In this document: one piece after another, positions 1 through 7,077 of the stretch
How the letters are laid out: each line of letters begins with the position of its first letter
How positions within the stretch are numbered: position 1 is the first letter of the stretch
Source: an uncultured Christensenella sp.
GTDB lineage: Bacteria; Bacillota; Clostridia; Christensenellales; UBA3700
Assembly (NCBI GenBank): GCA_910579785.1
Contig: CAJTVJ010000037.1
Span: 1 to 12,439, forward strand
DNA: 12,439 bases
Direction of reading: 5' to 3'
Position numbers and translations under genes: made by a program
Notes under the pieces: model-generated
Told to the model about the DNA's origin: nothing
The model's input: the letters and a program-made list of their open reading frames with translations, nothing else
The model's database searches: none

Positions 1-1385
1 ATCTCAAAGTCCACTATCCTCTCATTACTGCCGTTGTCATTGCTCCAACCGTATTTTGTCGTATTCAGCAACGTAAATTTCGCCTTATACTTACCTACGT
101 TGCGCGGAACTGCCGGTTTCGTTCCGCTCTCGTCTAAATACTCGACTTGCATAATACTTTTGTTGCCAAATTCTTTTTCAAACCAACTCTGATCGCTTGC
201 GTTTTGATCTTCTCCGTTATAAATTTTATCTTTTACATCTGTCGGTTGATCAAATTTAAGTTTAGATTCTTCATCTGCCAAAGAAAGGTTTAGATGACAT
301 GCCGGTCTTATACCTCGCTCTGTGGTTACTACATTCGGTACGCCGCGGCTAGCCGCATTAGCCTTTAAAGTGACAGCAGCATTTGACTGCGAAGTATACC
401 AATGCGACCGCAATAAAGTGTCGTCGCCATACGTTCCGTCACTTTTATAATTACTTCTAAGTGCAGCAGTTGTCTTCCACAAACCAGTATCTTCTAAGGA
501 TATATCGGTTTCTGCCCAAGAAGGCAGCCAAAGCTTATCAGTTTTCCAAGCGTCATACCCGTCCTTTTCTTGATAAATATATGCCCCAGAAGAAAATCCC
601 GCAACTTTTCCATATGCGTCATTATTATAGACTCCCCTAACATCTTTACAATGATCTATACATCTTAAAGTTTCTTGATACTGCGCTTCCTCAGGAGATA
701 GAATATATTTTGATAAGTTTCCTTGCTTAGACGAATCTGTTAATGACCTTGTAAATTTTGCAAACGGATGTTGCGAATCATAATCGACTGTTACTTTGTT
801 GTCGTCTCCGCCTGACGATGATGTATAATATACTCCGCCATTGTTTAACGAAACTGCTCTAACTTTGCTGGTTCCGTACATATCAGAAGGAATTGTCGTC
901 AAATACATGCTGTTAAATTGATTGTAAATTGCCTTCTCGTATCCAGACTCAATTTGTTCATTATCTGTCATCCAGAGAGTTAAAATAATATCTCCGCTAG
1001 AATTTTTTGTTAAATATACGGCATACCAAGTATAACCGCCAAATTCAACTACAACATTTGATTTATTTAGTGTATCGCTTGCCCTAAAATCATCACTGGC
1101 GTAATTTTTTATATTAACTGCATCGACAACGTCGTCAAATGTGGCTTTATCTTTGTTGATAAGTCTTTTATATAATGACCGCAGTTTATTTCTATCAAAA
1201 ACGACACCTGCTTTTTGCTCATTGTCTGGAAGCATAAGATTTCCTATATTCTCTACTATCAAATTTGATGATATAGCATCAACTTTATGAGATTTTATAA
1301 GATTTTCAAACCCAAACAATGAAAAAAGTACTATAATAATTAAGATAAAACTAATTATATAAAATTTTTTTTGTTTTAAAGTCAT
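1..1385 (-). CDS. Membrane-anchored or secreted surface protein with DUF6273-like domain (3' end off window)
   Basis: The frame is open from ATG at 1385 down to the window edge, giving 461 codons without a stop, so the C-terminus is missing. AGAGG lies 7 bases before the ATG. Residues 1-8 are basic (MTLKQKKF) and about 9-26 form a strongly hydrophobic helix, which fits a signal peptide or N-terminal anchor; no lipobox cysteine follows. The region around residues 280-370 has the layout I associate with DUF6273 domains of Clostridia: a WLPSWAE stretch near 285, LLRSHWYTS near 325 and RGIRPACHLNLS near 358. After it, from about 375, comes an IYNGE-type segment with VGKYKAKF, resembling the Y-N-G/MBG-like beta repeats found in Gram-positive surface proteins, which often occur in series. 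Function is unknown; exposure on the cell surface is inferred. The coding is AT-richer than the central genes. Confidence 0.8.
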   Translation of the reverse strand, partial: MTLKQKKFYIISFILIIIVLFSLFGFENLIKSHKVDAISSNLIVENIGNLMLPDNEQKAGVVFDRNKLRSLYKRLINKDKATFDDVVDAVNIKNYASDDFRASDTLNKSNVVVEFGGYTWYAVYLTKNSSGDIILTLWMTDNEQIESGYEKAIYNQFNSMYLTTIPSDMYGTSKVRAVSLNNGGVYYTSSSGGDDNKVTVDYDSQHPFAKFTRSLTDSSKQGNLSKYILSPEEAQYQETLRCIDHCKDVRGVYNNDAYGKVAGFSSGAYIYQEKDGYDAWKTDKLWLPSWAETDISLEDTGLWKTTAALRSNYKSDGTYGDDTLLRSHWYTSQSNAAVTLKANAASRGVPNVVTTERGIRPACHLNLSLADEESKLKFDQPTDVKDKIYNGEDQNASDQSWFEKEFGNKSIMQVEYLDESGTKPAVPRNVGKYKAKFTLLNTTKYGWSNDNGSNERIVDFE

Positions 1386-1430
1386 AGTTTATCCTCTGTA
1401 ATTACGCACATAATAATTTAACTTACAAAT

Positions 1431-1550
1431 AAAGTATACTTTTCCTGACCTGACGATATTGCTTATAAAACGCGCGCGAAATATACTTTTAATAAGAAAA
1501 TACGCCATTTCATGATAAGTAATAGAAAGTCAGTAAAAGTATACATTTTT
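1431..1550. promoter_or_regulatory. Cluster of three GTATAC-centred palindromes, possible operators
   Basis: AAAGTATACTTT at 1431-1442 is a perfect 12-base palindrome. A one-base-deleted version, AAATATACTTT, lies at 1479-1489, and AAAAGTATACATTTTT lies at 1535-1550. They are about 50-57 bases apart and lie upstream of the left-edge gene on its minus strand. Such spaced palindromes could bind a regulator. In AT-rich DNA chance similarity is also possible, so the call is tentative. Confidence 0.35.
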
Positions 1551-1616
1551 TAGAATGGGTGCAATGGATTTTAAAAATAGAATAGTTGTGTATGGAAAGG
1601 TGATGTGTTTTTTAAA

Positions 1617-1658
1617 GGATGAGATTTCTCCGCTCCGTTGCACTACGGTCGAAATGAC
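1617..1658 (-). repeat. Dispersed intergenic repeat, copy A
   Basis: On the minus strand this reads GTCATTTCGACC, a variable GC-rich core, then GGAGAAATCTCATCC. The same two ends occur at 11447-11485 and 12356-12387. GTGATGT at 1600-1606 and ACATCAC at 1657-1663 bracket it as a 7-base inverted repeat, so a transcript could fold across it. It lies between the ligase terminator and the left-edge gene. Confidence 0.7.
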
Positions 1659-1734
1659 ATCACAATCTTTAAGTCATGGTGAACGCCCAAATCAATGACG
1701 TTCGCACATATGCATTAAAAATTACCTGTAAAAA

Positions 1735-1753
1735 AGACGGAATATATCCGCCT
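1735..1753 (-). terminator. Intrinsic terminator of the PAP2-ligase operon
   Basis: On the minus strand AGGCGGA and TCCGTCT pair (7 bp, one G-U) around a TATAT loop and are followed by a run of five T. It starts 26 bases after the ligase stop codon. Confidence 0.75.
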
Positions 1754-1778
1754 TTGCATAATATATGCTGTATTATCA

Positions 1779-3404
1779 TTACTGCTTAATGCTGTCTTGC
1801 AGTTTTTTGAAATCTACCTTGCCTATCTGAGTCAAAGGAAGAGTATCTACCATCTCAATTATCTTAGGCACGTTGTACTTCAAAAGTCGTGAAGATATAT
1901 ATTCTTTCAAATTCTTCTTAAATTCCTCGTCAAATGTCGTTCCTTTGTCAAGTACGACATACAGCTTTAAATAATTCTTGCCGTCTTCTTCAAAAGGTAT
2001 CGCGCAAGACATCTTTACTCCATCAAAAAGTTTAACGCAATCCTCAATCTCCTGCGGATATACGTTGACGCCGCTTATCTTGACCATTCTCTTTTCTCTG
2101 TCGACAAAATAGACGTATCCTTCGTCGTCCATATAGCCTATATCACCCGTCTTTAACCATTTTCGCCCTTCGCCGTCATAAAAAAATACTTCACCGTCTA
2201 ATTGAGGATGGTTGTAATAACCTGCCATCATAGTGTTGCACGAAAGGGTTATCATACCCCTTTCAAAAGGTCTAAGAAAGTTGTTTTGACTGTCGATTAT
2301 TGCAAAAGTATTGTTTTTGAGAGGCTTGCCGAGAGTGTCGTTGTCTTTGTGTATGTCCATAGTGTTGACGCAGCATATCCCTGCCTCAGTCAAGCCGTAG
2401 CCGGCGCACAGTCTTATCGGATTGCCGTGCTTTGCCATCGTACTTTCAAAATTTCTTTTGAGTTCTGACGAAATTTTTTCTCCTCCGCAATAGCAATTCT
2501 TGATTTTCTTCAACATCCTGCCTTTGAATTTGCCGCATGAGAGCATCTTGGCATACATATTTGGCACGCCTGAAATATACGTCACTCGCGCCCGTCTTAT
2601 AAGTCTGCACGCGCCCTTGGGACTAAACTTCGGCATTAGTATAGCCTGTCCGCCGCCGCAAAGCACTGTGTGCATACATATTCCGAGACCGAAAGTATGG
2701 AAGATCGGCAAGACCATAAGCATACCGTCCTTATCGTCAACTCCGCCGCCGATAAGCGATATGACGTTGTCCGCCAAATTGTTGAAAGAAAGATTGGTAT
2801 GCATCACCGTCTTTGATACGCCCGTCGTGCCTCCGCTGTGCATATAGATTGCTATGTCATCGCCGCTTACGTCAACGTCCGACGCAGAATATTTGCCGAG
2901 CGTGTCTCTAAATCTCACAACGTTGCCGCCGTACTTTATGTCTTTGACCTTGCTACGTATGTACGCCTTGTAAGGCAGCTTGAATAGCCTCGGCAAAAAG
3001 TCGCTTGCGCTGCAAAGTATCACGGGCTTGTCGCTGTCTTTTAAAAAATCATATTTGTAAAAAAACTCGTCAAAAAGGATAAAAGCCTTGCTATCCATCT
3101 CCTCCGACATCTTTTTCAAACCCTCGCCGGGAATGAGAGGATGCGCAAGATTGGCAATCGCGCCGATCTTATTTATCGCATAAAAACCTATTATTGCATT
3201 GGGAATATTGCCAAGACAAAGTATGACGTTGTCGCCCTTCTTGATATCCAAAGATTGTAGGTATCCTGCAAATTCGTCAACTTTTGATATGAAATCGCCA
3301 AGCCTTATCGACGCGCCGTAAAAGTCAAGCGCCTTGTTGCTCCTTGGCAATCTTGACGTCTCGTCAACTAGATATTTAAACATTGACTTATCGAATTTTG
3401 ACAT
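1779..3404 (-). CDS. AMP-dependent acyl-CoA synthetase/ligase family protein
   Basis: A 541-residue member of the ANL (adenylate-forming) superfamily. These enzymes activate a carboxylic acid with ATP to an acyl-adenylate and then usually pass it to CoA. The P-loop HSGGTTGVSK is at residues 189-198, YGLTEAG at 336-342, TGD at 419-421, the hinge region DREKRMVKISG at 435-445, and the catalytic lysine of the C-terminal subdomain in QIGKVDF is K529. The length is full for the family and every core motif is present, so the enzyme should be active. The start ATG has AGAGGCGG about 10 bases upstream. It begins 18 bases after the PAP2 gene stop and ends in a terminator, so the two form an operon. 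The substrate is not readable from sequence; a fatty acid is plausible given the lipid-type partner, but an aryl or other acid is possible. Confidence 0.9.
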   Translation of the reverse strand: MSKFDKSMFKYLVDETSRLPRSNKALDFYGASIRLGDFISKVDEFAGYLQSLDIKKGDNVILCLGNIPNAIIGFYAINKIGAIANLAHPLIPGEGLKKMSEEMDSKAFILFDEFFYKYDFLKDSDKPVILCSASDFLPRLFKLPYKAYIRSKVKDIKYGGNVVRFRDTLGKYSASDVDVSGDDIAIYMHSGGTTGVSKTVMHTNLSFNNLADNVISLIGGGVDDKDGMLMVLPIFHTFGLGICMHTVLCGGGQAILMPKFSPKGACRLIRRARVTYISGVPNMYAKMLSCGKFKGRMLKKIKNCYCGGEKISSELKRNFESTMAKHGNPIRLCAGYGLTEAGICCVNTMDIHKDNDTLGKPLKNNTFAIIDSQNNFLRPFERGMITLSCNTMMAGYYNHPQLDGEVFFYDGEGRKWLKTGDIGYMDDEGYVYFVDREKRMVKISGVNVYPQEIEDCVKLFDGVKMSCAIPFEEDGKNYLKLYVVLDKGTTFDEEFKKNLKEYISSRLLKYNVPKIIEMVDTLPLTQIGKVDFKKLQDSIKQ

Positions 3405-3422
3405 TAGTACAATACCGCCTCT

Positions 3423-4409
3423 TCAACGCATATCTTGCAATGCGCGTCTGGCTACGGCAAAATTGTCGTCTTTTGCAAAAAATATCTTATCCAAGATCTT
3501 ATATATCGTATACGATATCAAAAATCCGCATATTACGTCCGACAAAAAGTGAGCGTCGTCGCAAATTCGCGATATAGCCGTCAAGAGCACAAATGCCGAA
3601 CACGACGCGTAAAGCACGTATTTGAGCCACTTCTTCTCTCTCCAACTCGGCAATATCCTATAAAGAGTGCAAAGCAAGAATATATGCGTAGCAGAACTTG
3701 TATGTCCCGACGGGAATGACGAATAGTGATATGCAGCGTCAAGCTCCACCCTTGTTCTGTCAGGCGTAAACCAAGGCGTAAAGTATGAAAAACCGTCATG
3801 ACCAAGCCCGTTTTCTTTAAGCATATCTCTAAATCTCATTCTAGGCCATATCATTTTCATTCCTTGATTTACAGCAAGCGCGACAAGCAAATAACATATC
3901 GCGAATATCGCAAACTTAAAGAGGATATATCTCGTCTTTTTGGGAATATATTTGCCCAAATAAAGTCCAAGACCCGACGCGCATAGCGCAAGTACGCCCA
4001 TAAGAGCATAGAATTTTATGCCGTCAAGTCCCTTTGCCTGAATCATATCGGCAACTTCGCTTTTAAAACAAAGTATCACCCAGCCTATCACACTGAGACC
4101 TGCCATGGCGATTTTAAAGAGTTTTCTATATTTTTCCGGCAACAAATCGTCGCTGTAAAAGAGCATTACCGCAAAAATAGGCAATATAAAGTACGCCGGA
4201 TATTCTGCAATTATCGAAAACAAAAACGCAAACGACGTCTTTGCCCAATTCCCGTTGATAGATTTTGACAACACCTTGTTGATAGCAAGATCAATATATT
4301 CTCCGCTTGAATTTTTAAAGCAAAGCATGATCAATATGCCGACAAGTACAGCCGCCACTGCGCCGTGTATAGCGATAGATATAATTTTATTTCGTTTTTG
4401 TTCGATCAT
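3423..4409 (-). CDS. PAP2-family membrane phosphatase
   Basis: A 328-residue integral membrane protein with several hydrophobic stretches (about residues 11-30, 57-84, 98-115, 132-152, 160-180, 240-252, 264-279 and 288-303). The three acid-phosphatase motifs of the PAP2 superfamily are present: K185-x6-R192 in KMIWPRMRF, PSGH at 233-236, and SR280-281 with H287 and D291 in SRICDDAHFLSD. The first motif ends RF instead of the usual RP. The family dephosphorylates lipid phosphates such as phosphatidate or undecaprenyl pyrophosphate at the membrane; which one applies here is unknown. The N-terminal half, about 180 residues before the first motif, is longer than in minimal PAP2 proteins. It is the first gene of an operon with the downstream acyl ligase and has its own promoter about 34 bases from the ATG. 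A GGGAA sequence serves as a weak ribosome site. Confidence 0.9.
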   Translation of the reverse strand: MIEQKRNKIISIAIHGAVAAVLVGILIMLCFKNSSGEYIDLAINKVLSKSINGNWAKTSFAFLFSIIAEYPAYFILPIFAVMLFYSDDLLPEKYRKLFKIAMAGLSVIGWVILCFKSEVADMIQAKGLDGIKFYALMGVLALCASGLGLYLGKYIPKKTRYILFKFAIFAICYLLVALAVNQGMKMIWPRMRFRDMLKENGLGHDGFSYFTPWFTPDRTRVELDAAYHYSSFPSGHTSSATHIFLLCTLYRILPSWREKKWLKYVLYASCSAFVLLTAISRICDDAHFLSDVICGFLISYTIYKILDKIFFAKDDNFAVARRALQDMR

Positions 4410-4442
4410 TATTGGTTCCCAAAACTATTTACTATTGAATTT

Positions 4443-4471
4443 ATTATACTATATTACTATATAATTTGCAA
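4443..4471 (-). promoter_or_regulatory. Promoter of the PAP2-ligase operon
   Basis: On the minus strand TTGCAA (4466-4471) and TATAAT (4443-4448) are separated by exactly 17 bases, a good vegetative-sigma match, about 33 bases before the PAP2 start codon. Confidence 0.75.
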
Positions 4472-4543
4472 CACTAAAATATAATAATTTTTTTCAGCGG
4501 TATATTACGAAATATGTCGTTTATTATAGATACATTTTATATA

Positions 4544-4584
4544 ACAAAGAAAGATAGAAGAGCGCGCCTTCTATCTTTCTTTGT
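4544..4584 (-). terminator. Long hairpin terminator after the lipoprotein gene
   Basis: ACAAAGAAAGATAGAAG (4544-4560) pairs perfectly over 17 bp with 4568-4584 around the loop AGCGCGC. It lies 17 bases after the lipoprotein stop. The tail is T-rich but interrupted on the minus strand (TATATAAAA). On the plus strand a GTTTTTG follows, so it could work in both directions. Confidence 0.75.
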
Positions 4585-4601
4585 GTTTTTGCTATATTTA
4601 T

Positions 4602-5630
4602 TTAAGCAACCAAATCTTTTTCGTTTGTAAAATTGTCTATATACGTTTGAATATCGTAACCTTCTTCATTAGGATCATATGAGAAAGATTGCGTTGCCGT
4701 AAGTCTAACGATAGTATTCTTCAAATTAATGCCCTTGACCGGTGTCATTGTCATTGAATACGTTTCGTCAACATAAAGCGTTCTGAACGTACCGTCTTCC
4801 CAAAGCACAACGTTGATAACCAACTGCTTGAACTGCAAATCTCCTACTTTGATACCGCCGTTGTTCTCCAACTGTGATTTCATAGTCTTTACGTATTCAA
4901 CAGTGGACTCTACCGGCTTAAATTTCAAAGAAAATCTGTAAGTCTTTGTTGTTTCGTCGTACTTAGGCTCAAAAGTTTCGAGTATATTTTCTTTTGACAA
5001 ATCATACATCCAAATGATTGTAGGATTGTTGTTATTCTTAGCAAGGAAGCTCTTCTCTTCTCCTTCATTGGCAATACTTGTGAAATCGGAATCTATTGCA
5101 TTCCACTTTTCAACTGTCCATTTCTCCGGCTTATTCTTCTTTGGATTAGCCTTTTCCCATTTTGTACCGCTAGCGTTTCTCCATTGGATAGAACCGTCAG
5201 ATCCAAATACCATTTTCTCATAAAGGTTTGCCATATTAGAATAGGACTTATTATCAGCAAAATATGTTGCTTTGTTGACGTTCTTACCGGTGATGTCACC
5301 CTTACCGTCTCTTATTTTAAGCGACTGAACTTCTTGGTCTACTTTGATTGTGCCCAAAATCTTCATTCTTACGCCACCCTGATAATTTACAACAGCATAC
5401 TCTGCATTATAAAAATTCTCCATTGCAACATTCAACATATCATATGCCGACATATCTGCCGTAACAGGAGTGGAATTTTCAAGTTTAGATTCTCCAAACT
5501 TAGTATCAGGAATATCAAAATCAGTTGCCTTGACTACCACGTATCCGCTATTGCAACCTGCAAACATTGCAAGGCAAACAGAAAGAATCAAGATGACAAG
5601 AATTGATGATACAAAAATCTTTTTCTTCAT
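4602..5630 (-). CDS. Lipoprotein of unknown function
   Basis: A 342-residue protein with a clear lipoprotein signal: basic MKKK, a hydrophobic core to residue 24, then AMFAGC with lipidated cysteine C26. F at -3 instead of L is a mild deviation. The mature part is hydrophilic, without further membrane segments, rich in K, N and T, with several tryptophans between residues 150 and 175 and alternating patterns that suggest beta structure near the C-terminus. I do not recognise a named family. It should sit on the outer face of the cytoplasmic membrane. It is a single-gene unit with its own promoter and a strong hairpin after the stop. The ribosome site AGGAG is about 13 bases before the ATG, a rather long spacing. 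Confidence 0.8.
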   Translation of the reverse strand: MKKKIFVSSILVILILSVCLAMFAGCNSGYVVVKATDFDIPDTKFGESKLENSTPVTADMSAYDMLNVAMENFYNAEYAVVNYQGGVRMKILGTIKVDQEVQSLKIRDGKGDITGKNVNKATYFADNKSYSNMANLYEKMVFGSDGSIQWRNASGTKWEKANPKKNKPEKWTVEKWNAIDSDFTSIANEGEEKSFLAKNNNNPTIIWMYDLSKENILETFEPKYDETTKTYRFSLKFKPVESTVEYVKTMKSQLENNGGIKVGDLQFKQLVINVVLWEDGTFRTLYVDETYSMTMTPVKGINLKNTIVRLTATQSFSYDPNEEGYDIQTYIDNFTNEKDLVA

Positions 5631-5675
5631 AATTTTTTCTAATCTCCTAAATTTATTTAGTTTTTGACCACATAT

Positions 5676-5704
5676 ATAATAAACCCTTTGTATGTAAATT
5701 GCAA
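5676..5704 (-). promoter_or_regulatory. Promoter of the 342-residue lipoprotein gene
   Basis: On the minus strand TTGCAA (5699-5704) and TATTAT (5676-5681) are 17 bases apart, about 45 bases before the start codon. Confidence 0.7.
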
Positions 5705-5914
5705 GTAAATTTTACACAGTTTTTATCATTAGCAGTGAATTTTGACGTTTTTAGGACTTTTATGTCTTATTTTTGCATAATTCATGCACATCAAGCCTGT
5801 CCGTAATTACATTAAGGCTTTCAATATTTATATTATGCGGCAAATTCTGCAATTATTTTTTATTTTATATATATCCATATATTATCAAGCGCGCATGCTG
5901 TCCTTTGCAATCCG
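5705..5914. other. AT-rich gap between divergent promoters
   Basis: This stretch separates the lipoprotein promoter (minus) from the degV promoter (plus). I see no gene, RNA or convincing repeat in it. A GCGCGCATGC patch at 5889-5898 partly resembles the hairpin sequence in the degV leader. Confidence 0.5.
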
Positions 5915-5943
5915 TTGACAAATTTAAAAAAGAAATATATAAT
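5915..5943 (+). promoter_or_regulatory. Consensus promoter of degV
   Basis: TTGACA (5915-5920) and TATAAT (5938-5943) match the vegetative-sigma consensus perfectly with a 17-base spacer that is almost pure A/T. Transcription would start near 5950, leaving a leader of about 45 bases. Confidence 0.85.
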
Positions 5944-5962
5944 TTAAACAACAAATCTCAGC

Positions 5963-5987
5963 GCGCACTTTAAGTGCGCATAAGGAG
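5963..5987 (+). promoter_or_regulatory. Leader hairpin directly before the degV ribosome binding site
   Basis: GCGCACT (5963-5969) pairs with AGTGCGC (5973-5979). The ideal Shine-Dalgarno AAGGAG follows at 5982-5987, six bases before the ATG. The stem ends just before the site without covering it, so a stabilising or modulating role is possible but unproven. Confidence 0.5.
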
Positions 5988-5993
5988 CAATAA

Positions 5994-6905
5994 ATGAAAA
6001 TAATGATTACAGCGGAAGCTACCAGCGACTACCCGAAAGACCTGCTTACGGAAAATATTACTATATTCCCCATGAGCTACACTGTCAACGGCGTAGCATA
6101 CGACGGAGTGACAAGCGATCTTTCTCCAAAGGAATTTTACGACGCATGCCGCAACGCAAAGACGAAAGAAGACCTTCCCCAGACGTCCATGATAACGGCA
6201 TACCAAGCAAAGGAATATTTTAAGCCTATACTTGACAAGGGATATGACGTGATACATATCGGATTCACCAAAGCACTGAGCGGCACTTACGATCAGATGT
6301 GTATGGCGGCAAAAGAACTCCAAGAAGAATACCCCGACAGGAAAATAACGATAGTTGAGTCCCGTTCGGCGGCATTCGTGCAGGGACTTTTGGTATGGTA
6401 CGTCGATCAAAAACTTCAAAGCGGCGCAAGCTATGAAGAACTTGTGGAATATGCCGAGTATCTGTCGCTTCATACCGCAGGATATTTTACCATCGACGAT
6501 ATGAAGCACCTTTATCGTACGGGAAGAGCAAGCAAGACCCAGGCATTCCTCGGAGACGCTTTGCAAATCAAACCTATACTCTACATCAACAAAGTCGGCA
6601 AGCTTGTGCCTATAAGCAAACAAATTTCGCATAAAAAGGCAATGAAAACTATGCTTGAATATTTTGACAAGCGCATGATGCCGGTTGAGGAGCAAAAACT
6701 TGTCGCCGTAATGCACGCGGACGCTTACGACGAGGCAAAGATACTTGAAAAGGCTTTGATCGACAAGTATGGATTTAAAAATACCGTCATAGTGGACGTA
6801 GGACCTATCATAGGCACTCACGTCGGCGCAGGAATGCTTGCATTTATATTCCTCAGCGTTGACAAAGCCGAGCCAAACGATAAAGAGCTTGAATCAGCTG
6901 AGTGA
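5994..6905 (+). CDS. DegV-family fatty-acid-binding protein
   Basis: A 303-residue protein with the DegV layout. TSD is at 10-12, QTSMI at 63-67, ALSGTY at 94-99, the HLYRTGRAS stretch at 172-180 followed by LQIKPIL, and GPIIGTHVGAG at 270-280. In characterised FakB proteins equivalent Thr, Ser and His residues hold the carboxylate of the bound fatty acid; here S65 or T64, S96 and H276 fit that role. FakB proteins present fatty acids to the kinase FakA, which makes acyl-phosphate for phospholipid synthesis. No FakA gene is in the window. Length is normal for the family. The gene is transcribed alone from a consensus promoter, opposite in direction to its neighbours, and has an ideal ribosome site. 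The antisense frame is also open for a long way, but that is a shadow. Confidence 0.93.
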   Translation: MKIMITAEATSDYPKDLLTENITIFPMSYTVNGVAYDGVTSDLSPKEFYDACRNAKTKEDLPQTSMITAYQAKEYFKPILDKGYDVIHIGFTKALSGTYDQMCMAAKELQEEYPDRKITIVESRSAAFVQGLLVWYVDQKLQSGASYEELVEYAEYLSLHTAGYFTIDDMKHLYRTGRASKTQAFLGDALQIKPILYINKVGKLVPISKQISHKKAMKTMLEYFDKRMMPVEEQKLVAVMHADAYDEAKILEKALIDKYGFKNTVIVDVGPIIGTHVGAGMLAFIFLSVDKAEPNDKELESAE

Positions 6906-6929
6906 TTTGACTTTGACAAATATACAAAA

Positions 6930-6962
6930 GCGCAGGAATAAAGCGCACTTCTCATAGGGAAT
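6930..6962 (+). repeat. 33-base post-stop motif, copy 1 (after degV)
   Basis: The motif begins GCGCAGGAAT, has AGCG in the middle and ends CATAGGGAAT. It starts 24 bases after the degV stop codon. A second copy, on the opposite strand at 8110-8142, matches 27 of 33 positions. A terminator hairpin follows 41 bases later. Confidence 0.65.
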
Positions 6963-7003
6963 CAAATACTAAATTTTTAAGAGTTGTACTTTAAAACGAG
7001 GAC

Positions 7004-7036
7004 AAAATCTCTCGAACGATATGTTCGAGAGATTTT
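7004..7036 (+). terminator. Strong terminator between convergent degV and the GyrI-like gene
   Basis: AAAATCTCTCGAAC (7004-7017) pairs perfectly over 14 bp with 7023-7036 around a GATAT loop, followed by TTAAAT. On the minus strand the far side is also T-rich (GATTTTG). It probably ends degV transcription and could also stop the opposing GyrI-like unit. Confidence 0.8.
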
Positions 7037-7056
7037 TAAATACGCATTATTTTCAA

Positions 7057-7076
7057 AGATAAATTGAAATTTATCT
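7057..7076 (-). terminator. AT-rich hairpin just after the GyrI-like stop codon
   Basis: AGATAAAT and ATTTATCT pair over 8 bp around a 4-base loop, starting one base after the TAG stop. The stem is weak and the T tail on the minus strand is interrupted (TTTGAAAAT), so it may only assist the stronger hairpin at 7004-7036. Confidence 0.4.
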
Positions 7077-7077
7077 G

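Larger units (their letters stand above)
1386..1778. other. Gene-free region between left-edge gene and acyl ligase
   Basis: I see no credible gene in this 393-base stretch. Reading on the minus strand it holds the terminator of the ligase operon, one dispersed-repeat copy, three GTATAC-centred palindromes and the ribosome binding site of the left-edge gene. An alternating CGCGCGCG run lies at 1471-1478. I could not assign a convincing -35/-10 pair to the left-edge gene; TATTAT and TATACT hexamers are present without a good -35 partner. Confidence 0.7.

Noticed and set aside
5631..5993. Riboswitch or structured RNA between the divergent promoters
   Set aside because: Apart from the short degV leader hairpin I see no conserved riboswitch core or long paired region, and both promoters lie close to their genes.
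5970..6821. Long open frame of 283 codons on the minus strand opposite degV
   Set aside because: The plus-strand frame has clear DegV motifs, a consensus promoter and an ideal ribosome site; the antisense translation is rich in C, H and F, has no family features and is a shadow.
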